The position numbers and the translations under genes were made by a program. The notes beneath the pieces are model-generated. The model was given only the letters and a program-made list of their open reading frames with translations, searched no databases and was not told the origin of the DNA. Shown one piece after another: positions 1-4,874 of a DNA stretch of 11,322 nt. The DNA lies in contig CALKDV010000089.1 in assembly GCA_938084085.1 (NCBI GenBank), positions 1 to 11,322 of the forward strand, written 5' to 3'. Origin of the DNA: an uncultured Nannocystaceae bacterium. Its GTDB lineage: Bacteria > Myxococcota_A > Polyangia > Nannocystales > Nannocystaceae. Numbering within the stretch: position 1 is the first letter of the stretch; each line of letters begins with the position of its first letter.

Positions 1-117
1 GTGCATCCAGCCGAGCGCATAGGCGCCTTCAGCGCGATGACGGACCCGAATTCGTGGGAATCCCAGGTCGTCGCGTTGGTAGGGGATAGGTCCCCAGGGG
101 CCGTGAATCCGAGGCAT
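1..117 (-). CDS. Penicillin acylase family (peptidase S45) protein, N-terminal fragment
   Basis: Only the first 39 codons lie in the window; the gene runs off the left edge. The visible peptide begins MPRIHGPWGPIPYQRDDLGF and continues with PRIRV and then EGAYALGWMH. This fits the N-terminus of S45 N-terminal-nucleophile amidases (penicillin/cephalosporin/acyl-homoserine-lactone acylases), where a short strand with an R-D-x-x-G-x-P-x-I motif is followed by an A-x-G-(Y/W)-x-H-A-x-D-R-x-x-Q-M helix. The autoproteolytic Ser and the rest of the alpha and beta chains are outside the window, so activity cannot be judged. The ATG at 117 is the only ATG start before the motif; a GGGG at 123-126 sits 5 bases upstream as a weak ribosome-binding site. 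The same frame stays open further upstream but offers only a TTG. No signal peptide is seen from this start. It is transcribed divergently from the MFS genes. The family call rests on one short motif region. Confidence 0.6.
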   Translation of the reverse strand, partial: MPRIHGPWGPIPYQRDDLGFPRIRVRHRAEGAYALGWMH

Positions 118-318
118 GACAGCCCCATGGTGCCCTACCTGCGCCGGCTCGGAAACCTCAGCGGTCGAGGATCTGTAAATTGGCTCGGGGAATCCCTCGC
201 GAACCGGTGAGTTACGCGTACACTCCCGGCACTTCAACCGGCGCCTTCGGGCGCGACGGGTCGGACCCCGCCAGCTACCTCGCGAGCGCGGTCCCCTCGC
301 AGACTCCCCCCGCTCCCC
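118..318. promoter_or_regulatory. Divergent intergenic region between the S45 gene and the MFS pair
   Basis: These 201 bases separate two divergently oriented starts and must hold the promoters for both unless one is read from further away. The best -10-like hexamer on the plus strand is TACACT at 219-224, with no convincing -35 partner. No strong inverted repeat was found by eye. Plus-strand open frames crossing this region (from 1 and from 180) have no recognisable protein sequence and are treated as chance. Confidence 0.3.
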
Positions 319-1596
319 ATGGAATCAACCCCCACGCCGCTCGATCCGAAGAAGAAAAAGATCCTTCTCACGGTGGCGTTTACGCTGTTCCTCGACCTCG
401 CGGGCTTCGGCATCATCTTGCCCAACTTGCCGCTGTATGCCGAAGACCTCGGCGCGTCGGCGACGCTGGTGGCGTTGCTCTCCACGGGGTTCTCGCTCGC
501 CCAGTTCGTGATGGCGCCGGTGCTCGGACGACTCAGCGACCGCGTGGGCCGACGACCCGTCATGCTGATCTCCATCGCGGGGGGAATCGTCGCCAACTTG
601 GTGCTCGGATTCTCGACCGTGATTTGGATGGTGTTCGCCGCGCGCTTGGTGGCCGGCGCCTCCAAGGCCAACGTCTCGACCGCCCAAGCCTACGTCGGAG
701 ACATCATCGAGCCGAAGCAGCGCGCGAAATACATGGGCATGATGGGCGCGGCCATCGGCATGGGCTTCATCATGGGGCCGGTCATCGGGGGGCTGTGCCG
801 CACGGACGCGTTCCCGACCTTGCCGTTTTTTGTGTCCGCTGGACTCTCGGCCGTCAACTGGTTGATGGCCTATGTCTGGCTCCCCGAGACCAGGTTTTTG
901 GAGGGAGCGGCGCCCGCTGCGACGCCAAAGCCCCGGGTGCGGCTTCGGGATTTCCTCGCGAAGCCCGAGCACCGGCCCATCGTGTTGCTGTCGCTGATCA
1001 CGTTCTTATTTTTCATCTCCTTCGCGGCGATGGAGAGCGTGTTCGCGCTGTTTTCGCAGGCCGCGTTTGGCTGGCAAGAACGCCACATCGGTTTTTATCT
1101 CGGCTTCATCGGCGTCAACATCGTCATCACCCAGGGCGTGCTGGTGGGCAAGTTCGTCGATCGATTCCGCGAAGCGAAGACCCTCGCCATCGGCACGGTC
1201 GTCCTCGCGCTGGGACTCACCGCCGTCGGAGTGAGCGGGGTACTCGTGGGCGCGACGGCCCACGCGACCCCTCCAAGCGCGCTGGTCTTCGGCCCTGGGT
1301 TCGCGGTGTTGATCCTGGGTGCGGTGGGAATCGCCGTGGGCAATGGGTTCTTACAGGCGACGATCAGCGCCTTGATCTCTCGCGCCTCGGGTCCGGACAC
1401 TCAGGGAAGGAATATGGGGCTCAAGGAGTCGGCCGCCGCGCTGGCGCGGATCTCAGGGCCGATCGCTGCGGGTCCGCTGTTCGATTACGTTCACCCCTCT
1501 GCACCTTTCTTCGCGGCGGGTGTGATCGCGGCGATCAATCTGCTGCTCGCGAGGATGCTCATCGCGGACCTTCGACGCCATGGCATCGACGAGTGA
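319..1596 (+). CDS. MFS transporter, TetA-like drug:H+ antiporter (DHA1) type
   Basis: This 425-residue polytopic membrane protein has the usual length for a 12-TM major facilitator. A short basic N-terminus (KKKK at 11-14) leads into TM1 with the D-L-A-G-F-G-I-I-L-P-x-L-P pattern (26-38) typical of TetA-like pumps. Motif A (GRLSDRVGRRP, 70-80) lies between TM2 and TM3. An R-L-V-A-G motif-B-like stretch begins at 109, and a motif-C-like G-x-G-F-I-M-G-P-V-I-G-G (147-158) lies in TM5. Motif C is characteristic of proton-driven antiporters, so export of a small hydrophobic compound is the likely role; the substrate cannot be read from sequence. No clear Shine-Dalgarno precedes the ATG at 319, where the bases are C-rich. 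The 3' end overlaps the next MFS gene by 17 bases, so the two are almost certainly cotranscribed. Family call is secure; drug specificity is not. Confidence 0.9.
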   Translation: MESTPTPLDPKKKKILLTVAFTLFLDLAGFGIILPNLPLYAEDLGASATLVALLSTGFSLAQFVMAPVLGRLSDRVGRRPVMLISIAGGIVANLVLGFSTVIWMVFAARLVAGASKANVSTAQAYVGDIIEPKQRAKYMGMMGAAIGMGFIMGPVIGGLCRTDAFPTLPFFVSAGLSAVNWLMAYVWLPETRFLEGAAPAATPKPRVRLRDFLAKPEHRPIVLLSLITFLFFISFAAMESVFALFSQAAFGWQERHIGFYLGFIGVNIVITQGVLVGKFVDRFREAKTLAIGTVVLALGLTAVGVSGVLVGATAHATPPSALVFGPGFAVLILGAVGIAVGNGFLQATISALISRASGPDTQGRNMGLKESAAALARISGPIAAGPLFDYVHPSAPFFAAGVIAAINLLLARMLIADLRRHGIDE

Positions 1597-2788
1597 TTCC
1601 GACGGGGGGGCGACGTCGTTGGGGCTGGCTACCCGCGCCTACGCGCTGATTTTTGTAGCGCACTTCATGCACGCGATGTCGCTGCACAGCTACATCCAGA
1701 TCTCTGGGTGGCTGGAGGGGTTTGGGCTGAGCGAGGTGAGGATCGGGTGGCTCATCGGTGTCAGCGCCGCCATGGCTGTCGCCATTCGGCCCACGCTCGG
1801 ACGATGGATGGACAGGAAGGGGCGCAAGGTCGTGATCTTGGCGGGGGGAGTGACGAGCGTCATCGCCTCCGCGTCGTATCTGGGCATCACGACGGTCGGC
1901 CCTGCCTTGTGGTGCATTCGGATCGTGCACGGATTTGCCCAGGCCGCACTGTTCTCCGCCATGTTCACGTTGGCGGCGGACGTGACCCCCGCGCATCGCA
2001 GGGCGCAGGGCATCGCGATCTTTGGGATCGGGGGCCTGATTCCCATGTCGCTGGCTAATCTCATGGGGGACTATCTGACGCGTGACGGCGACTATACGGC
2101 GTTCTTCGCGAGCACGGCCGTCTACGCGCTCATCGGCCTTCTCTTGACCCTGCCCCTCGCCGAGAGCATGCCCGCCGATGATTCGGACACCAAGGCGCCG
2201 TCGTTTTTGGAGGTGATGTCGACCCGATCGCTCGCGGCGTTGTGGGTGCTAGGAGGTGGCTACGCGCTCGCGCTCTCGCCCTGTTTCGCGTTCTTAAAGC
2301 TCCACGTGGCGGAGCTCGGGGTCGGCAGCCCGGGGCGGTTCTTCACCGGCTTCGCCGGGGCCGCGGTGGTCTTGAGGCTCGGCTTTGGTGGGATCCCCGA
2401 TCGGTTTGGGTTTCGCCGCGCGCTGGTGCCTGCGATGTTCTCGACGGCGCTCGGTCTGACAACCTTGTGGTCCGCGCAGTCCGACGCGCACATTTTGATC
2501 GCCGGGTTGCTTTGCGGGGTGGGTCACGGGTTTACGTTTCCGGTCTTGTCCGCGATGATCGTGGATCGTTGTGACGTCCGCGGACGCGGTACAGCCATCT
2601 CCTCGTTTACTGCGCTCTTCGACCTAGGGATGCTCATCGGTGCGCCCGCGTTCGGAGCGCTCGCCTCCACGCTGTCCTACTCGGGAGCGTTCGCGGCGTC
2701 AGCGGGGATGCTCGTGGTGGTCATCATGGCAGGGAGCGTCGCGGACGTTCGCCTGACGCGAGGCGGCGCTCAACTATTCAAAGCCTGA
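1580..2788 (+). CDS. MFS transporter, second member of an overlapping pair
   Basis: This 402-residue, roughly 12-TM protein is another major facilitator. Motif A (GRWMDRKGRK, 74-83) follows TM2. A motif-B-like R-I-V-H-G-F-A-Q-A starts at 114, and a second motif-A-like loop (GGIPDRFGFRR, 270-280) marks the start of the C-terminal half, as expected from the MFS internal duplication. It lacks the clear motif C of the upstream protein, so it is not simply a recent duplicate and may move a different substrate. The ATG at 1580 lies inside the upstream gene, whose stop ends at 1596. No Shine-Dalgarno is visible, which points to translational coupling by reinitiation. Substrate is unknown; importer or exporter cannot be decided. 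Confidence 0.88.
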   Translation: MASTSDSDGGATSLGLATRAYALIFVAHFMHAMSLHSYIQISGWLEGFGLSEVRIGWLIGVSAAMAVAIRPTLGRWMDRKGRKVVILAGGVTSVIASASYLGITTVGPALWCIRIVHGFAQAALFSAMFTLAADVTPAHRRAQGIAIFGIGGLIPMSLANLMGDYLTRDGDYTAFFASTAVYALIGLLLTLPLAESMPADDSDTKAPSFLEVMSTRSLAALWVLGGGYALALSPCFAFLKLHVAELGVGSPGRFFTGFAGAAVVLRLGFGGIPDRFGFRRALVPAMFSTALGLTTLWSAQSDAHILIAGLLCGVGHGFTFPVLSAMIVDRCDVRGRGTAISSFTALFDLGMLIGAPAFGALASTLSYSGAFAASAGMLVVVIMAGSVADVRLTRGGAQLFKA

Positions 2789-2879
2789 TGGCGTGAGATG
2801 CGGACCTGGGCTGAAGACGTCGAACTCGACCTCCCACGCGGTGATTGGCGCCGGTCGGGGGGGCGCGCGGGACGTTCGC

Positions 2880-2907
2880 TTGAATCTGACGCGCCGCGGC
2901 GGATACT
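2880..2907 (+). promoter_or_regulatory. Putative sigma70-type promoter for the START-domain gene, leaderless arrangement
   Basis: TTGAAT (2880-2885) and GATACT (2902-2907) are spaced by 16 bases; each matches 4 of 6 consensus positions. Seven bases separate the -10 hexamer from the ATG at 2915, so transcription would begin at or just before the start codon. No good Shine-Dalgarno is present (only AGGG close to the ATG). It lies in the 126-base gap after the MFS pair. Recognised by eye, not scored. Confidence 0.4.
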
Positions 2908-2914
2908 CTAGGGC

Positions 2915-3595
2915 ATGAACTGGCAGCGATGGTCTCGACGTGATTTGCTTTTGGGTGCCGCCGGATCGGTAGCCTCGCTCTCGATCTCTCGCAGCGCGTT
3001 CGCAAAGAATCCGAACAAGTGGGAGACGATCACCCGCGAGCAGGCGATTCTGGTGTCCACGCGGGTCGAGCCTGGCCGACAGTTTCCGAGCTTCCGTGGC
3101 ATCGGTCGGGTTAATGGCAGCGTCTGGGAGGTCCTGGCGATCTTGGCCGACGCCGATCGTCACGTGGAGTGGATGCATCAGTGCAACGGCTCCAAGCTGA
3201 TCAAGTCGATCGACGATTCGAGCCAGATCATTTACAACCGCACGGACGCGCCGTGGCCGGTCAAGGATCGTGATGTGGTGCTGCGCAGCAACTACACCGT
3301 GGCCAAGGAGGGCAAGGACATTTGGTCGCGCTTCAAGCAGACCCAGGACGGCGCGATGGGGCCCGTGGACGGGGTGGTGCGGATGCCTACCCTCACGGGG
3401 CACTATCACTTGGTGAGCACCTCCGAGGCGCAGTGTCTTGTGGAGTACCGCGTGAACGCCGATCCTGGCGGCTCGCTGCCAGACTGGCTTGTCACGCAGA
3501 CGACCAAAGACCTGCCGCTTCACACGCTGATCAACCTGCGGTCTCGGGTGAAGAAGATGAGCGGCAACTACGACCTCGGCCGCTTTAAGACCTAG
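2915..3595 (+). CDS. Tat-exported START-domain (StAR-related lipid transfer) protein
   Basis: This 226-residue protein opens with a twin-arginine signal: S-R-R-D-L-L-L at 7-13, a hydrophobic stretch to about 24, and an A-F-A cleavage site at 28-30. The mature part (about 31-226) is a single START fold. Signature residues include V-W-E-V-L (70-74), E-W-M (85-87), P-W-P-V-K-D-R-D (113-120), V-V-R-M-P (154-158), A-D-P-G-G-S-L-P-D-W-L (182-192) and a C-terminal P-x-x-T-L helix. START domains bind one lipid or other hydrophobic ligand in a deep pocket; bacterial members are mostly uncharacterised. Tat export would place it folded in the periplasm or on the cell surface, where it might shuttle a hydrophobic molecule. 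A promoter-like pair sits directly in front, and the DUF819 gene follows 49 bases after its stop. Ligand unknown. Confidence 0.85.
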   Translation: MNWQRWSRRDLLLGAAGSVASLSISRSAFAKNPNKWETITREQAILVSTRVEPGRQFPSFRGIGRVNGSVWEVLAILADADRHVEWMHQCNGSKLIKSIDDSSQIIYNRTDAPWPVKDRDVVLRSNYTVAKEGKDIWSRFKQTQDGAMGPVDGVVRMPTLTGHYHLVSTSEAQCLVEYRVNADPGGSLPDWLVTQTTKDLPLHTLINLRSRVKKMSGNYDLGRFKT

Positions 3596-3604
3596 GGCCT
3601 CGCC

Positions 3605-3620
3605 GCGACGAAGGCGTCGC
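3605..3620 (+). other. Perfect 6-bp hairpin upstream of the DUF819 gene
   Basis: GCGACG (3605-3610) and CGTCGC (3615-3620) are exact reverse complements around an AAGG loop. It sits between the stop of the START-domain gene and the ribosome-binding site of the DUF819 gene, with no T-run after it, so it is not a canonical intrinsic terminator. It could stabilise the mRNA end or modulate read-through; it may also be chance in GC-rich DNA. Confidence 0.35.
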
Positions 3621-3631
3621 AGCGCGACTCG

Positions 3632-3647
3632 AAAGGAAGACCACATC
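3632..3647 (+). promoter_or_regulatory. Ribosome-binding site that points to an ATC start codon
   Basis: AAAGGAAG (3632-3639) is the strongest purine-rich ribosome-binding site seen in the plus-strand genes. Five bases after it comes ATC (3645-3647), in frame with the DUF819 reading frame. No ATG, GTG or TTG occurs in this frame between the site and 3681. The first GTG (3681) is 41 bases away and would remove the start of the first membrane helix. Confidence 0.5.
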
Positions 3648-4811
3648 TCCTCCGAACTACTGATCTTTGGGCTGTGCGCGGTGGTGGTCGCCAGCGAACT
3701 CCTCGTGCGCTACACCGTGGCGCGGCAGCTCGGTACGGCGCTGCTGGTGATCGTGCTTGGTGGCGTGGCCGCGAACCTTGGACTGCTCCCGACCGGCGCG
3801 ACCGAGGCGAACCCGGTGCCGGTGTACGAGGCGGTGTTTGGGGTGGTCGCGCCCCTCTCCATCTTCTGGTTGCTGCTCATGGTGAGGCTGCGCGACGTGG
3901 TCAAGGCGGGGAGGCCTGTGTTGCTCGCGTTTGGAGTGGGGGCGGTGGGGACGGTGCTTGGGGCGCTCGTGGGGATCGAAGCCGCGTCTGCGATGGCCTC
4001 CTTTGGAGAGGCGCGAGGACCGCTCGCGGGGATGTTCGCGGGCACGTACATCGGCGGCAGCGTCAACTTTAACGCCGTCGCGCTCGAATACGACGTGGTG
4101 CGTCGCGGTGGACTGTATGCCGGCGCGGTCGCTGTGGACAACATCATCACGGCGGTGTGGATGGTGGCGTGCTTGACGGTGCCCAAGATCTTCAGCAAAG
4201 AGGTCCGCGCCGCGCGCACGGCACGAGGCGGCGCGGCGAACGACAAAGACGTGTCGTTGGAGCCTCAAGACCGCGCGACGGTGACGCCCTTCGATCTCGC
4301 GGTGGCCGCGGGGTTGGGGGTCTTTTGTGTGTGGCTGAGCGGGGTCGTCCACGACCTCATGGTGGGGCAAGGGATCTGGGCGCCGCCGGCCATGTTGATC
4401 TTGACGGTCTTCGCGTTGGCGCTGGCGCAGACGCCGTGGATGGCGCGCCTCCAGTCACCGGGGGTGCTCGGGATGTTCGCGGTCTACGTCTTCTTGACGG
4501 TTATCGGCGCCCATTGTGATCTCGCGGCGCTCCGCGACATCGGGGGGCTCGCGGGGGCGATCGCCGCGTTGGCCGGGTGTACGGTGGCGATCCACGGGAT
4601 CTTCGCCTTCGGGGTGACGAGGATTCTTCGTATCGATGGTGTCACCGCCGCGGTCGCCTCTCAGGCCAACATCGGCGGTGGAACGACCGCGTTGGCGCTG
4701 GCGAGGAGCCTCGGCCGTCCCGAGCTGGTACTCCCGGCGATCTTACTTGGGGCGTTGGGCACCGCGGTCGGGAACTTCGCCGGATTCACCCTGGCCGAGC
4801 TGCTCCGGTGA
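3645..4811 (+). CDS. DUF819 family integral membrane protein, probable ATC start
   Basis: This polytopic membrane protein of 388 residues (from ATC at 3645) or 376 residues (from GTG at 3681) belongs to the uncharacterised DUF819/YjcL-like family (Pfam PF05684), whose members look like transporters. Family signatures, numbered from the ATC start, are G-T-Y-I-G-G-S-V-N-F-N-A (133-144) in the N-terminal half and S-Q-A-N-I-G-G-G-T-T-A-L (339-350) in the C-terminal half. They are related half-sites consistent with an internal duplication. A hydrophilic loop at about 183-214 separates the halves. I prefer ATC because of the ribosome-binding site 5 bases ahead and because it completes the first hydrophobic helix. 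It follows the START-domain gene by 49 bases and precedes the oxidoreductase by 63 bases. No substrate is known for the family; the family call is confident, the start less so. Confidence 0.85.
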   Translation: MSSELLIFGLCAVVVASELLVRYTVARQLGTALLVIVLGGVAANLGLLPTGATEANPVPVYEAVFGVVAPLSIFWLLLMVRLRDVVKAGRPVLLAFGVGAVGTVLGALVGIEAASAMASFGEARGPLAGMFAGTYIGGSVNFNAVALEYDVVRRGGLYAGAVAVDNIITAVWMVACLTVPKIFSKEVRAARTARGGAANDKDVSLEPQDRATVTPFDLAVAAGLGVFCVWLSGVVHDLMVGQGIWAPPAMLILTVFALALAQTPWMARLQSPGVLGMFAVYVFLTVIGAHCDLAALRDIGGLAGAIAALAGCTVAIHGIFAFGVTRILRIDGVTAAVASQANIGGGTTALALARSLGRPELVLPAILLGALGTAVGNFAGFTLAELLR

Positions 4812-4838
4812 GGTGCCGGCGGGCGCGGTGGTGGCGTC

Positions 4839-4867
4839 TCGTCACCGCAGGCCAACCGTCGTAGACT
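4839..4867 (+). promoter_or_regulatory. Putative promoter for the molybdopterin oxidoreductase gene, leaderless arrangement
   Basis: TAGACT (4862-4867) matches 4 of 6 positions of a -10 box, with TCGTCA (4839-4844, 4 of 6 to the -35 box) 17 bases upstream. Seven bases separate the -10 from the ATG at 4875, the same geometry as at 2902-2915, and no Shine-Dalgarno is present. A small inverted repeat, GCGGTG (4825-4830) with CACCGC (4843-4848), overlaps the -35 and could be an operator. Recognised by eye. Confidence 0.38.
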
Positions 4868-4874
4868 CTCCGAC

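Noticed and set aside
1..210. Plus-strand 69-codon open frame at the left edge
   Set aside because: Its translation has no recognisable domain, and the opposite strand reads as a convincing S45 N-terminus over the same bases.
180..1649. 489-codon plus-strand open frame
   Set aside because: It is out of frame over the TetA-like MFS gene; the product is Arg/Gly/His-rich and without membrane helices, as expected from a GC-rich shadow frame.
2774..3646. 290-codon minus-strand open frame
   Set aside because: It lies antisense to the START-domain gene, whose family signature is unambiguous; the antisense product is a His/Arg-rich composition artefact.
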